Shown: positions 8,731-18,569 of the stretch, piece by piece
Numbering within the stretch: position 1 is the stretch's first letter
Layout of the letters: each line of letters starts with the position of its first letter
The notes under the pieces: model-generated
What the model saw: the letters and a program-made list of their open reading frames with translations, nothing else
Told to the model about the DNA's origin: nothing
The model's database searches: none
Position numbers and translations under genes: made by a program
From: Rhizobium jaguaris
GTDB lineage: Bacteria > Pseudomonadota > Alphaproteobacteria > Rhizobiales > Rhizobiaceae
Length of the DNA stretch: 64,000 nt
Direction: 5' to 3'
NCBI RefSeq assembly: GCF_003627755.1
Contig: NZ_CP032694.1
Location: 673,501 to 737,500 of the forward strand

Positions 8731-9660
8731 TCAGGTCAAGGCACCTGCCGTTTGTGGCGGTTCGACCTGCCGCCGATGGCGCAGGAAGTCGATCAACGCC
8801 CTGAGCTTCGCCGGCACGCGGCGGCGATCGGCATAATACAGCGTCAGGCCGGCGAGTGCCGGACTCCAGTCGGAGAGGATGCGCACCAGCCGGCCGTCGT
8901 CAAGAAAGCGGTCGATATAGCCGTTGATCATATAGGCGATGCCGATGCCGTCCAATGCAGCTTGCGTCAGCGCCGCGGAATCGTTGAGGATCAGCCGGCC
9001 GTTCACGGCAAGTTCGATCTTCTCGCCATCCTTCTCGAATTCCCAGCGCTCGACCTGCCCGCTGGAGGAATGGCGGAAGCCGATGCAATTGTGGTTGAGC
9101 AGATTGTGCGGATGTTTCGGCATGCCATAGCGCCCGAGATAGCTGGGCGCGGCGATGATATGGGCCGATATCGCCGGCCCGATCTTCACCGCCACCATGT
9201 CGCGCTGCACCAGATCCCCGAAGCGGATGCCGGCATCAAACCCCTGGCCGACGATATCGACCAACGAGCCCTCGATGCGCACCTCCAGTTCGATTTCCGG
9301 ATAGGCGTCGAGGAAATCGCGCAGAATCGGCTGAAGCGCGATCATATAGCCGGCGCGCGCCACATTGATGCGCAGCAGCCCGGCCGGTCTGTCTACCGAC
9401 TCGCCAAGCTCCTGGGCGGCGGCCGTCAGATCGTGCACCGCAGGTACGACGCGTTCGAGATAACGCAGGCCCGCCTCGGTCAGGCTGACGCTACGCGTGG
9501 TGCGGTTGAAGAGCGCAAGCCGCATCCGGCCTTCGAGCTTGCTGATCGACTGGCTGACCGCCGAGGGCGACACGCCGAGCCGCACCGCGGCCGCTGAAAA
9601 ACTCTTTTCCTCCGCGACGATGACGAAGGTCACCAGTCCGTCCAACACGTCCTGCCGCAT
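8731..9660 (-). CDS. LysR-family regulator, divergent from SDR and aldo/keto reductase genes
   Basis: 309 residues. The winged HTH occupies residues 1-60 ([48 protein letters not shown]), followed by the periplasmic-binding-like effector domain. It belongs to the subgroup with a WEFEKDG-like motif and a C-terminal DWSPALAGLTLYYADRRRVP, typical of regulators of oxidoreductase genes. It is divergent from the SDR gene at 9794, with 133 bp between them that should contain its operator. A similar LysR/SDR arrangement follows at 11598-13466. Confidence 0.9.
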   Translation of the reverse strand: MRQDVLDGLVTFVIVAEEKSFSAAAVRLGVSPSAVSQSISKLEGRMRLALFNRTTRSVSLTEAGLRYLERVVPAVHDLTAAAQELGESVDRPAGLLRINVARAGYMIALQPILRDFLDAYPEIELEVRIEGSLVDIVGQGFDAGIRFGDLVQRDMVAVKIGPAISAHIIAAPSYLGRYGMPKHPHNLLNHNCIGFRHSSSGQVERWEFEKDGEKIELAVNGRLILNDSAALTQAALDGIGIAYMINGYIDRFLDDGRLVRILSDWSPALAGLTLYYADRRRVPAKLRALIDFLRHRRQVEPPQTAGALT

Positions 9661-9793
9661 GAGCGCTCTCCGAACGATTCACTACTTCGCCCGAAATTAA
9701 TCAGTTTTTCTAAAAAGGTCATCTCTGATTGATGAGATTATCGAAAATGTCGGCCTGGCCTATCTTGATCTCATTCAACAAGGAGACATTGCC

Positions 9794-10630
9794 ATGTCCG
9801 ATACCAAGACCCTTTTTATCACCGGCGTTTCCTCCGGCTTCGGACGGGCGCTCGCCGAGGCCGCCCTTGCCGGCGGCCATAAGGTTGTCGGCACGCTGCG
9901 CAAGGAAGCCGACCGAGCCGAGTTCGAAGCGTTGAAGCCGGGCTTCGCCTTCGGCAAGCTGCTCGATGTCACGAACACCGCTGCCATCGCGCCCGTCATC
10001 GCTGCGGTGGAGAAGGAGATTGGCGCGATCGACGTGCTCGTCAACAATGCCGGCTATGGTCACGAGGGCCTGGTCGAGGAATCGACGATCGACGAGCTGC
10101 GCCGCCAGTTCGAGGCCAACGTCTTCGGCCCCGTTGCCCTCATCCAGGCGGTACTGCCCTATATGCGCAAGCGCCGCGCCGGGCATATTCTCAACATCAC
10201 CTCGATGGGAGGCATCATCACGCTTCCCGGCATTTCCTTCTATCACGGCAGCAAGTTCGCGCTGGAGGGCATTTCCGAAAGCCTCGGCAAGGAGGTCAAG
10301 AGCTTCGGCATCCATGTGACCGCCGTCGAGCCTGGCGGCTTCCGCACCGATTGGGCCGGCCGCTCGATGGTGCGCGCCGAGCGCTCGATATCAGATTATG
10401 ACGAAGTCTTCGAGCCGCTGCGCCAGCGCCGCCTCGAACGCAGCGGCAAACAGCCCGGCGACCCGAAGAAAGCGGCACAAGTTATGCTGCAGCTCATTGC
10501 ATCCGAAAACCCGCCGACCCATCTCCTGTTAGGCCGCGACGCCATCAGTCTCGTTCGCGAAAAGCTCGGCCTGCTGAAGAGCGAGTTCGACGCCTGGGAA
10601 CAAGTCTCGGCTTCTACGGATTTCGATTAA
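9794..10630 (+). CDS. SDR-family oxidoreductase
   Basis: 278 residues with classical SDR features: TGVSSGFG cofactor loop, NNAGYGHEG, catalytic Ser in LNITSMGG and the YxxxK pair as [10 protein letters not shown]. The early [22 protein letters not shown] fits NADP preference. A strong ribosome site (AAGGAGA) lies nine bases before the ATG. It is transcribed away from the LysR gene and followed 28 bases later by an aldo/keto reductase gene, so it is probably LysR-activated. The substrate is unknown. Confidence 0.9.
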   Translation: MSDTKTLFITGVSSGFGRALAEAALAGGHKVVGTLRKEADRAEFEALKPGFAFGKLLDVTNTAAIAPVIAAVEKEIGAIDVLVNNAGYGHEGLVEESTIDELRRQFEANVFGPVALIQAVLPYMRKRRAGHILNITSMGGIITLPGISFYHGSKFALEGISESLGKEVKSFGIHVTAVEPGGFRTDWAGRSMVRAERSISDYDEVFEPLRQRRLERSGKQPGDPKKAAQVMLQLIASENPPTHLLLGRDAISLVREKLGLLKSEFDAWEQVSASTDFD

Positions 10631-10658
10631 CGTCAACCAGACTATAGGGACGAAAACC

Positions 10659-11540
10659 ATGTCAGATTTAAACGCAGCCAAGTCCGGTCAATTCAAGATC
10701 GGCGGGGATCTCACCGTCAACCGCCTCGGTTTCGGCGCCATGCGCATCACTGGCTCGGGCATCTGGGGCGAACCTGCGGATCACGCCGAATCCGTCCGTA
10801 CTCTCAAGCGCCTGCCGGGGCTTGGTATCAACTTCATCGATACGGCCGATTCCTACGGTCCCGATGTTTCCGAACGTCTGATCAAGGAGGCTCTGCACCC
10901 CTATGGTGACAAACTTGTCATTGCCACCAAGGGAGGTCTGACCCGCACCGGTCCCGACGTGTGGATCCCTCTGGGCCGTCCGGAATATCTGATCCAGCAG
11001 GCGCATAAGAGTCTGCGCAATCTCGGTGTCGAGCAGATCGATCTCTGGCAGCTTCACCGCATCGACCCCAAGGTTCCGGCAGCCGAACAGTTCGATGCCG
11101 TCAAGTCGTTGCTCGACGCCAAGATCATCCGCCACGCGGGCCTCAGCGAAGTGTCGGTGTCCGACATCGAAGCCGCTTCGAAGCATTTCAAGGTGGCGAC
11201 GGTGCAGAACCGCTACAATCTCGTCGACCGCACCAGCGAAGACGTGCTCGATTATTGCGCAAAGCACAATATCGGCTTCATCCCCTGGTTCCCGCTGGCT
11301 GCCGGCGATCTCGCCAAGGAGGGCTCGCTGCTGGATATCATCGCGAAGAAGCATGGCGCTGCTCCGAGCCAGATCGCGCTCGCCTGGGTCTTGAAGCGCA
11401 GCCCCGTCATGCTGCCGATCCCCGGCACCGGCAAGGTCAAACATCTCGAAGAGAATACGGCCGCGGTGAACATCACCCTGTCCGATGAGGAGTTTTCGGC
11501 GCTGGATGCCGAAGGCAAGAAGGCGTTTGCGTCTGCTTGA
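10659..11540 (+). CDS. Aldo/keto reductase
   Basis: 293 residues with the AKR catalytic tetrad visible: Asp and Tyr in [10 protein letters not shown], Lys in VIATKGG and His in QLHRID. The C-terminal cofactor segment [13 protein letters not shown] is also present. It should reduce aldehydes or ketones with NADPH in the cytoplasm. It lies 28 bases after the SDR gene, in the same orientation, and is probably co-transcribed with it under the divergent LysR regulator. Confidence 0.9.
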   Translation: MSDLNAAKSGQFKIGGDLTVNRLGFGAMRITGSGIWGEPADHAESVRTLKRLPGLGINFIDTADSYGPDVSERLIKEALHPYGDKLVIATKGGLTRTGPDVWIPLGRPEYLIQQAHKSLRNLGVEQIDLWQLHRIDPKVPAAEQFDAVKSLLDAKIIRHAGLSEVSVSDIEAASKHFKVATVQNRYNLVDRTSEDVLDYCAKHNIGFIPWFPLAAGDLAKEGSLLDIIAKKHGAAPSQIALAWVLKRSPVMLPIPGTGKVKHLEENTAAVNITLSDEEFSALDAEGKKAFASA

Positions 11541-11597
11541 TCTCTGCCTTGAATAGGCAAATGACAGAAGGGGCGGTCGATGACAAAGCGGCCGCCC

Positions 11598-12506
11598 TTA
11601 TGCTTTGGTCATCTCCCTGATGACGCCGACAAATGCCTTCAGCCCTGCCGGTACATGGCGATGTCTCGGGTAGTACAGGCATATTCCCGGAAAGGGCGGA
11701 GTCCAGTCTTCCAGCAGGTGGATGAGCCTGCCGTCGGCGAGACCGGGTGCAGCGGTGCGTTCGGTCATGTAGCCGATACCGGCGCCGCCGAGCACGGCTT
11801 CCAGCATCAGCTCGGCGCTCTGCAGCGTCATCGGCCCTTGAACGTCGAGACGAATTTCCTGGCCGTGGCGTTCGAATTCCCAGCGATAGACCGTGCCGCT
11901 CGGCAGGCGCAGGCGGACACAATCATGCGCTAGCAGATCCTGCGGCGACTCCGGTCGCCCGCGTCTCTCGATATAGGAAGGGGCGGCGGTGACGATCAGG
12001 CGCTCCTCGGCCTTCAGCATTACGGCGACCATGTCCTGCGGCACGGTTTCGGCAATGCGGATGCCCGCATCGAAACCATCGGCAACGATATCGATCATCT
12101 TGCCCTCTGTGACGATGTCGACATGCACGTCGGGATAGCGCCGGTGAAATTCCAATAGGAAGGGCATCAGCAGTCCGCGCGCCGCGCCCTCGGCGGTGTT
12201 GATGCGCAGCGTTCCGATCGGCGTGGCGCGGAATTGATTGACTGCCTCCATCGCATCCGAAATCTCCCTGAGCGCCGGCCCCACCCGGCTCAGAAACTCC
12301 TCGCCCGCCTCCGTGAGCGAAACACTGCGAGTGGTGCGATTGAAGAGCTTCACGCCCATCCGCATCTCGAGCGTCGCGATCGCATGGCTGAGTGCGGAGG
12401 CCGACATGCCGAGTTCGCGGGCAGCGACGCGAAAATTCCGCGCTGCGGCAACGGCAGCCACGGCGTTGAGTTCCACAAGGCCGGCCTTCTGCCCAATTTT
12501 TCTCAT
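11598..12506 (-). CDS. LysR-family regulator, divergent from a second SDR gene
   Basis: About 302 residues if started at the ATG at 12506 ([20 protein letters not shown]). The ORF stays open to 12608, but the extension looks non-native. The HTH is [46 protein letters not shown]. The effector domain carries YRWEFERHG and [20 protein letters not shown], closely paralleling the LysR protein at 8731-9660. It is divergent from the SDR gene at 12633, with about 126 bp between them. Confidence 0.9.
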   Translation of the reverse strand: MRKIGQKAGLVELNAVAAVAAARNFRVAARELGMSASALSHAIATLEMRMGVKLFNRTTRSVSLTEAGEEFLSRVGPALREISDAMEAVNQFRATPIGTLRINTAEGAARGLLMPFLLEFHRRYPDVHVDIVTEGKMIDIVADGFDAGIRIAETVPQDMVAVMLKAEERLIVTAAPSYIERRGRPESPQDLLAHDCVRLRLPSGTVYRWEFERHGQEIRLDVQGPMTLQSAELMLEAVLGGAGIGYMTERTAAPGLADGRLIHLLEDWTPPFPGICLYYPRHRHVPAGLKAFVGVIREMTKA

Positions 12507-12632
12507 TGTACGATTTCTCTCATCACGGCATGCCACAATATGCCGATTATTCGCATAGTCACAACGCATTATCTCTTGTCCGAAAGCGAATGCCGAAGCT
12601 CTGAGCATCTCATCAACTAAGGAATCAGGATC

Positions 12633-13466
12633 ATGACAAAGACTGTTCTCATCACCGGCGCATCCTCCGGCATCGGTAAGGCGTCAGCCAAACTCTTCCA
12701 TGGCAAGGGCTGGAACGTCGTCGCGACCATGCGCTCGCCTGACAAGGAGACCGAGCTGACAGCCCTCGACAATGTGCTGGTCACCCGGCTCGACGTCTCC
12801 GATCCGCAAAGCATAGCAGCCGCGGTCGCCGCCGGCATCGACCGCTTCGGCAGGATTGACGCCCTGGTCAATAATGCCGGCTACGGCCAATACGGCGTCT
12901 TCGAAGCCGTGCCGCCGGAAAAGATCAGGCAGCAGTTCGACGTCAATGTCTTCGGCGTCATGGACGTTACCCGCGCTCTTCTTCCGCATTTTCGCGCCAA
13001 CAGATCGGGCGTTATCGTCAATGTCAGCTCAGGCGCTGGCCTCTTCACCCTGCCGATGATCTCGCTTTATTGCGCCAGCAAATTTGCGCTGGAAGGATTT
13101 ACCGAAGCGCTGGCCTATGAGCTGCTGGACCTCAATATCGGCGTCAAGCTGGTCATTCCCCATGGTGGTGTCAGCGAAACCAGGTTCAGCGAGCGTTCCG
13201 CGGAGGACAATGCCCTTGCCGATGTGCCTGGCGATTATGCGCCGTTCATCGCCAATGTGGTGAAAGCCTTCGCCAATATGACCGCGGCCCGCACGATCAC
13301 GTCCGCGGATGTCGCCGACGTCATCTACGAATCAGTGACGGACGGGAGCGATCGCCTGCGCTATCTCATCGGCGATGATGCCCGCGGATTCATCAGGGCA
13401 CGCAACGAAATGACGGATCACGACTATGTGAATTTCATGCGCTCGTATTTTGCGGCTGTAAAATAG
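12633..13466 (+). CDS. SDR-family oxidoreductase
   Basis: 277 residues, classical SDR: TGASSGIG, NNAGYGQYG, catalytic Ser in VNVSSGAG and YCASKFALEG. It has a good ribosome site (AAGGAATCAGGA) before the ATG. It is transcribed away from the LysR gene and is similar in motif wording to the SDR at 9794, though clearly divergent (different cofactor-loop residues and C-terminus). Probable NADP-dependent dehydrogenase with unknown substrate. Confidence 0.9.
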   Translation: MTKTVLITGASSGIGKASAKLFHGKGWNVVATMRSPDKETELTALDNVLVTRLDVSDPQSIAAAVAAGIDRFGRIDALVNNAGYGQYGVFEAVPPEKIRQQFDVNVFGVMDVTRALLPHFRANRSGVIVNVSSGAGLFTLPMISLYCASKFALEGFTEALAYELLDLNIGVKLVIPHGGVSETRFSERSAEDNALADVPGDYAPFIANVVKAFANMTAARTITSADVADVIYESVTDGSDRLRYLIGDDARGFIRARNEMTDHDYVNFMRSYFAAVK

Positions 13467-13601
13467 GCGCCGAAATGCTCGAACTGCAAGTGATATGCGG
13501 CATTTGCGGTCTATGAGGACGGAAGCTTTGCGTCCCATGCATTGCTGCATTGCGAAAGCCGGTCTATTAATGCCTGCCCGGCGGTTATATCTACTCCCTC
13601 G

Positions 13602-13720
13602 AAGGCAGCGCATCTCCTCCTCCCAGCGCTCCTTCATAGATTGGCAACACTCCTCCTCCTCCCAGTTGCCAATCAGGATCAAGAGCCCGATGCATCCTCC
13701 TCCCGCATCGGGCTCTTTTT
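13602..13720 (+). ncRNA. Cuckoo/CcsR-type small RNA with three anti-Shine-Dalgarno hairpins
   Basis: Three consecutive hairpins each expose a CCTCCTCCC-type loop complementary to ribosome binding sites. Hairpin 1 has arms 13602-13611/13626-13634 with one bulge. Hairpin 2 has a perfect 10-bp stem (13639-13648/13665-13674). Hairpin 3 has a perfect 13-bp stem (13681-13693/13705-13717) followed by T's. This is the hallmark of the alphaproteobacterial 'cuckoo' RNAs (CcsR in Rhodobacter, alpha-r14 in Sinorhizobium), which are stress-related. The 5' end is not determined and probably lies within the 30 bases before 13602. No DUF1127 protein gene (the usual Rhodobacter partner) is visible upstream. 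Confidence 0.8.
13681..13720 (+). terminator. Intrinsic terminator of the small RNA
   Basis: A perfect 13-bp stem with an 11-base loop is followed by a run of T's (13716-13720). It ends the small RNA and may also stop read-through from the SDR gene at 12633. Confidence 0.85.
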
Positions 13721-13884
13721 ATTTCCCCTGTTTCTCCAAATTCTCCCAGGCTATTTTCTTCCAACCCACCGTTGCGCCTTTGCCTCGCTGTGACGAATTA
13801 GCACTACATCACGTTGCGAAAATGGTGAACGTAGCTTGTGCCATGACCTTCCATGCTTAGAGTGACCGCCATATTGAAGCTGCG

Positions 13885-15207
13885 ATGAAGAGGGTTGGCG
13901 CGATGCGGCGCATGGAAGATGCTGGCCAATGGCGGAAGACTTTCTTCCGGGCTATCGCAATCGTCGCGGCGCTCTCCTTGACAGCTTGCGGCGGCCGTCC
14001 AGTCGGTGTCATGCAGCCGGTTGTCGACAATGTTCCGGGTACCTCCAAGGTCGATCTACTGGTCGCCACCACCCGTCTGCCGGACAAGGACCCGGCGATC
14101 TTGTTTTCCGGAGAGCGCGGTCCTGGTCTGAAGGTGGATGCCGTCAGCGTCTCGATCCCGCCGGAGGCCAATCGCAAGGTCGGTCAGGTGCAGTGGCCGA
14201 GCCGGCTGCCCGGCGATCCCTTGAAGAATTTCGTCACCACTTCTGTGCAGCCGATGATGAGTGTGGCCGATAATCATGCCTGGCTGCGCGCGCATCTGCC
14301 AAAGAGCAAACGCGTGCTAATTTTCGTGCATGGTTTCAACAATCGCTACGAGGATTCGGTCTATCGCTTCGCGCAGATCGTCCATGATTCCCATGCCGAT
14401 GTCGCGCCGGTCGTTTTCACCTGGCCGTCGCGCGCCAGCATTTTCGACTACGCCTACGACAAGGAGAGCGCCAACTATTCCCGCGATGCGCTGGAAGAAC
14501 TGCTGCATCGCGCCGCTTCCAATCCCTCTGTCGGCGATGTCACCGTCATGGCTCACTCCATGGGCACCTGGCTCGCTGTCGAAGCTCTGAGGCAGATGGC
14601 GATCCGTGACGGCCGCGTCGCGCCGAAGATCAAGAACGTTATCCTCGCGTCTCCTGACCTCGACGTCGATGTCTTTGGTCAGCAATTTTCAGCGCTTGGC
14701 AAGGACCCGCCTCATTTCACCCTGTTCGTCTCGCGAGACGACCGGGCGCTGTCGCTGTCTCGCCGCATCTCCGGCAATGTCGACCGCCTCGGCCAGATCG
14801 ACCCGACCGCCGAGCCCTATCGCAGCGAGCTTGAAAAGCACGGCATTACCGTGCTCGATCTCACCAAGCTCAAGACAGGCGACCGGCTGAACCACGGCAA
14901 ATTCGCCGAGAGCCCGGAGGTGGTCAAGCTGATCGGCGACCGCCTGATCGAGGGCCAGACGATCACCGATTCCGATGTCGGCATCGGCGAAGCGGTCGGC
15001 GCAGTCGCCATCGGCGCGGCGCAGACGGTCGGCAGCGCGGCCAGTGTCGCCGTCAGTGCGCCGATCGCCATCTTCGATCCGCGCACGCGCGAGAATTACG
15101 GCGAGCAGATCCGCCGTCTCGGCGCATCTGCCGGCAATACCGTCGGTTCCGTTGGCGACAGCGTCCAGACGACCGGCAGCAACGTCGGCGCAGCGATCAG
15201 CCAATAG
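13885..15207 (+). CDS. Alpha/beta hydrolase lipoprotein (DUF900 family)
   Basis: 440 residues. A hydrophobic N-terminal segment ends in a lipobox, LTAC, so the mature protein is probably lipid-anchored. DUF900 hydrolase motifs follow: FVHGFNNRYEDSVYRFAQI, a nucleophile elbow in VMAHSMGTW (A-H-S-M-G) and a late D/H region. A glycine/alanine-rich C-terminal tail follows the hydrolase domain. Starts at 13885 or 13903 are both possible; GAGGG precedes the second. The family is esterase/lipase-like with unknown substrates. It stands alone, 300 bases after the small RNA. Confidence 0.85.
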   Translation: MKRVGAMRRMEDAGQWRKTFFRAIAIVAALSLTACGGRPVGVMQPVVDNVPGTSKVDLLVATTRLPDKDPAILFSGERGPGLKVDAVSVSIPPEANRKVGQVQWPSRLPGDPLKNFVTTSVQPMMSVADNHAWLRAHLPKSKRVLIFVHGFNNRYEDSVYRFAQIVHDSHADVAPVVFTWPSRASIFDYAYDKESANYSRDALEELLHRAASNPSVGDVTVMAHSMGTWLAVEALRQMAIRDGRVAPKIKNVILASPDLDVDVFGQQFSALGKDPPHFTLFVSRDDRALSLSRRISGNVDRLGQIDPTAEPYRSELEKHGITVLDLTKLKTGDRLNHGKFAESPEVVKLIGDRLIEGQTITDSDVGIGEAVGAVAIGAAQTVGSAASVAVSAPIAIFDPRTRENYGEQIRRLGASAGNTVGSVGDSVQTTGSNVGAAISQ

Positions 15208-15339
15208 GTCGTTACGGGAAAGCCGCAAAAAAGATCGTAGCCACTCAAATCGATCTGATATATCACAGAGTCGGGATGTCGGACCGGGCCGCTTGGGAGC
15301 GGTCCGCGGCCGTGCGATATTCCGCAGGTGGATTTGAGG

Positions 15340-16587
15340 ATGAACGAAAGTAAGCGGACGGTCATCGTTGTCGGTGCCGGCATTATTGGCGCGGCGATCG
15401 CCTTCGAATTGCAGCGGCGCGGACGGCAGGTGACGCTGGTGGACAAAGGCGAGCCGGGGGAGGGTGCTTCCTTCGGCAACATGGCGAGCATCGCACTCGA
15501 TTTCGTCGCCAATTCCCGTCCGTCCACGTGGCGCAAGGTTCCTGGCTGGCTGCTGGACCCCGAAGGCCCTGTTTGGCTCAGGCCCTCCTATGCGCCGAAG
15601 ATGCTGCCTTGGTTCCTGCGCTTCGCCGCCGCCGGTCGGCCCTCTCGCGTGAGGGAGATCGAAGATGCCGGTATGAGCCTGTCCCGTCATGCACTCGGCG
15701 ATTTCAGGAGGATGCTCGAAGCCATCGGCGCGCCGGATCTGATGACGGAAGAAGGCTGCCTGGCCATCTACGAGACCGAGTCGGAGTTTACCGGCGATCG
15801 CGGCCATATCGAGCTGATGCGGCGCTACGGTTTCGAGCACAAGGTTCTCTCCGGCACGGAAATTCGCGACTACGAGCCGGCGCTGTCGCCGAAAATTACC
15901 AAGGCGGTGCTGCTGCCCGACAATAAGTCGATTCGCAATCCCTATCAGCTCGTCCTCAAGCTGGTGGAGGCTGCAAAGGTTCGCGGAACCACATTCGCCT
16001 CCGGCGCTGTCCGGACCGTGGAACGTCAGGCAAATGGGGCCATGACCGCCCTTTTCGAAGATGGAAGGCGGCTGGAGGCGAACGATGTCGTGCTCGCCGC
16101 AGGCGTCCGCACACGCTTCATCGCCTCTGCACTTGGCGAACCGATCCCGCTCGAGACCGAGCGCGGCTATCATACGCAAATCATGAAGCCCGGCATTGCC
16201 ATGCGTTATTCAATCATCTGGCCGCATCGTGCCTTCATGGTGACCCCAACGGCCGGTGGCATTCGCGTCGGCGGCAATGTCGAATTGGCCGGCCTCGATG
16301 CGCCTCCGGATTTTCGTCGTCCCCGCATCCTCGTCCGTCATGCCCAGCGGGCGCTGCCGGGTCTGCAGGTGGAAGACGCCAAGGACTGGATGGGCCATCG
16401 CCCGGCGCTGCCCGACACGATCCCGATCATCTCGCCTTCCTCGCGCGTACCTGGTGTCTGGTACGCCACCGGCCACGGCCATCTGGGACTGACTTTTTCG
16501 GCGACGACAGCAAGGTTGATGGCCGATATGATGACCGGCGTCACGCCCGAGGTCGACATGACCCCGTTCCGCATCAATCGCTATTAG
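15340..16587 (+). CDS. FAD-dependent amino-acid dehydrogenase (DadA/HypO-like)
   Basis: 415 residues from the ATG at 15340, preceded by AGGTGG. A GTG at 15328 is an alternative. The dinucleotide-binding motif VVGAGIIGAAIAFELQRRG is at the N-terminus, and the C-terminal ATGHGHLGLTFSATTARLMAD is typical of the D-amino-acid dehydrogenase (DAO) family. It would oxidise a D-amino acid or D-hydroxyproline, passing electrons to the respiratory chain. It heads a cluster with an SDR gene (11 bases downstream) and a proline-racemase-superfamily gene. That grouping suggests epimerisation followed by oxidation of a proline-type substrate. Confidence 0.85.
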   Translation: MNESKRTVIVVGAGIIGAAIAFELQRRGRQVTLVDKGEPGEGASFGNMASIALDFVANSRPSTWRKVPGWLLDPEGPVWLRPSYAPKMLPWFLRFAAAGRPSRVREIEDAGMSLSRHALGDFRRMLEAIGAPDLMTEEGCLAIYETESEFTGDRGHIELMRRYGFEHKVLSGTEIRDYEPALSPKITKAVLLPDNKSIRNPYQLVLKLVEAAKVRGTTFASGAVRTVERQANGAMTALFEDGRRLEANDVVLAAGVRTRFIASALGEPIPLETERGYHTQIMKPGIAMRYSIIWPHRAFMVTPTAGGIRVGGNVELAGLDAPPDFRRPRILVRHAQRALPGLQVEDAKDWMGHRPALPDTIPIISPSSRVPGVWYATGHGHLGLTFSATTARLMADMMTGVTPEVDMTPFRINRY

Positions 16588-17267
16588 GAGGAAACAGATG
16601 TCCGAAACCGAAAAGCCCGTTGCGCTGATCACCGGCGGCGGCCGCGGCATGGGTGAAGCAATTGCGCGCGAACTCTCCGCCAGCGGCTATCGTCTGGCGC
16701 TGATGTCGCCTTCGGAAAGCTGCGAGAAACTGGCCTCCGAACTCGGTGGCGTCGCTTCGCGCGGTGTCGCGGAAAAGGCGGAGGATATCCAGGCGATCTT
16801 CGACCTTACGATGAAGAGCTACGGTCGCATCGACGCCGTGGTCAACCATACCGGCCATCCGCCAAAGGGCGATCTGCTCGACATCTCCGACGAGAGCTGG
16901 ACGCTCGGATCCGACATGATGATCCTGTCGCTGGTGCGCACGGCAAGGCTGGTGACGCCTGTCATGCTGAAACAGGGCAAGGGCGCCTTCGTCAACATCA
17001 CGACTTTTGCCGCCTACGAGCCGTCGCTGGTCTTCCCGGTCTCCTGCACCTACCGCGCCGCCGCCGGCGCCTTCACCAAGCTCTATTCGGATCGTTATGC
17101 TGCCGACAATATCCGCATGAACTGCATCCTGCCCGGCTATATCGACAGCTTGAACCATAAGCCGGAAACCGCCGATAAAGATGGGATGGTTGCCGCCCTC
17201 CCCCAACGGCATCGCAATGTGCCAGGATGGTGGTTCGTTAGGGCCACCGAGCGGAGAGGACGGCGGA

Positions 17268-18296
17268 ATGTACGATACTATGATTGGCATTGATCTGGCA
17301 AAAAATGTATTTCAGCTTCACGGGGCATCGATGATGGGGGAAGTGAAGTTCCGCAAGAAAATTGGCCGCGTGCAATTTCTCAGGTTTATGGAAGCGCAGC
17401 CGCCATGCGTCGCGGTTATGGAGTCGTGCGGTAGCGCGCATTTCTGGGCGCGCGAGCTGGTGAAGCTTGGACATGCAGTCAAGCTAATCGCCCCGCAATA
17501 TGTGCGGCCCTTTGTCAAAAGGCAGAAGAATGATGCTGCAGATGCCGAGGCGATTGTCACTGCCGCGCAGCGTCCCGAAATGCGCTTTGTCGAACCAAAG
17601 ACGGAAGCTCAGCAAGCACGAGCGATCTTATTCCGCGCACGCGAGCGCATCGTCCATCAGCGCACCGAACTGGTCAATGCTTTGCGCGCCGTGCTCTACG
17701 AATACGGTCATGTCGTTCCGTTGGGGATCAGTCATATCAAGCGTATCGAGGCCATTCTCGATGAAATAGGCAATGATCTGCCTCAGCTCGTCCAGGAAGA
17801 GTGCCGCGATCTTTTGGCTCAGATTGCGGAGAAGACCGCCAGGATCGATGATAAGACAAAGAAAATTGGAGAGGTCGCCAAGCAGACGGATATCGCGCAG
17901 CGGCTTCAGACCATGCCCGGCGTCGGCCCGATGACGGCAATGGCCGTTGAAGCCTTCGCGCCGGCAATGAGAAGCTTCCGTCGCGGCCGTGATTTTGCGG
18001 CATGGCTTGGTCTTGTCCCAAAACAGTTTTCCTCCGGCGGGAAAGAGCGCCTTGGCCGCGTTTCCAAAGCTGGGCAGGCCGACATTCGCAGGTTGCTGAT
18101 CATTGGCGCGATGTCGCGCATCACATGGATGGGTCGTAAACGGATTGCTGACGGTTCGTGGCTGGCCCGGATGCTGGCAAGAAAGCCGCGCATGCTGGTG
18201 GCGATCGCTCTCGCAAACAAGATGGCGCGGGCGATCTGGGCCATGCTGGCGAAGGGTGAAAATTATCGAGTTCCGGCGTCGGGCATGGCTGTATGA
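17268..18296 (+). CDS. IS110-family (IS1111 group) transposase
   Basis: 342 residues from the ATG at 17268, which has a purine-rich ribosome site (GGAGAGGA) upstream. The N-terminal DEDD-type catalytic domain is recognisable: IGIDLAKNVFQLHG, then the ESCGSAHFWARELVKLGH segment and KNDAADAEAI. The C-terminal Transposase_20 domain contains the MPGVGPMTAMAVEAF helix-hairpin and the WLGLVPKQFSSGGKERLG motif with its catalytic serine region. It looks intact. It would act with an RNA encoded in the element's non-coding end to choose target and donor sites. Confidence 0.92.
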   Translation: MYDTMIGIDLAKNVFQLHGASMMGEVKFRKKIGRVQFLRFMEAQPPCVAVMESCGSAHFWARELVKLGHAVKLIAPQYVRPFVKRQKNDAADAEAIVTAAQRPEMRFVEPKTEAQQARAILFRARERIVHQRTELVNALRAVLYEYGHVVPLGISHIKRIEAILDEIGNDLPQLVQEECRDLLAQIAEKTARIDDKTKKIGEVAKQTDIAQRLQTMPGVGPMTAMAVEAFAPAMRSFRRGRDFAAWLGLVPKQFSSGGKERLGRVSKAGQADIRRLLIIGAMSRITWMGRKRIADGSWLARMLARKPRMLVAIALANKMARAIWAMLAKGENYRVPASGMAV

Positions 18297-18569
18297 ACTT
18301 CATGCAGAGCATGCCTGAGTAACGCAGGGAGACGGGTGTGAGAAGGCAATGACCAGAATGGGCGCATGATCGAACCGATCGGGACGGGAAAACCAGTTTG
18401 GCACTTTGAGCATGCAAGCTCGGAATTAAGATTTGGACCCGCTCCGCAGATCACCATACCGGCCGGCGGCCTTTGGAAGCGTCGCAACGAAAGGCCTGAC
18501 AGAAGACCGCACTCGATCACACGCACAAAAGGTCAGAAACTTCTTGCAAAACGGGCGGCAACCACAGAA
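18297..18569 (+). ncRNA. Putative seekRNA/bridge RNA region of the IS1111-group element
   Basis: IS1111-group elements encode their guide RNA in the 3' non-coding end, and this element has 273 non-coding bases there. TTGGCACTTT (18398-18407) is exactly complementary to AAAGTGCCAA, the target as it would have read before insertion (17177-17179 joined to 18570-18576). CCGAT (18375-18379) matches the left target flank in the sense direction. RNA ends and folding are not established. Confidence 0.55.

Larger units (their letters stand above)
17180..18569 (+). mobile_element. IS110-family insertion sequence (IS1111 group), about 1390 bp
   Basis: The borders follow from the split SDR frame. Near both ends lies a perfect 12-bp subterminal inverted repeat: TGGTTGCCGCCC (17187-17198) and GGGCGGCAACCA (18553-18564). 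Such subterminal repeats mark the IS1111 group. No target duplication is present, as expected for IS110 elements. A G at each junction (17180 and 18570) leaves the border ambiguous by one base. The element holds one transposase gene and a long 3' non-coding end. Confidence 0.9.
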
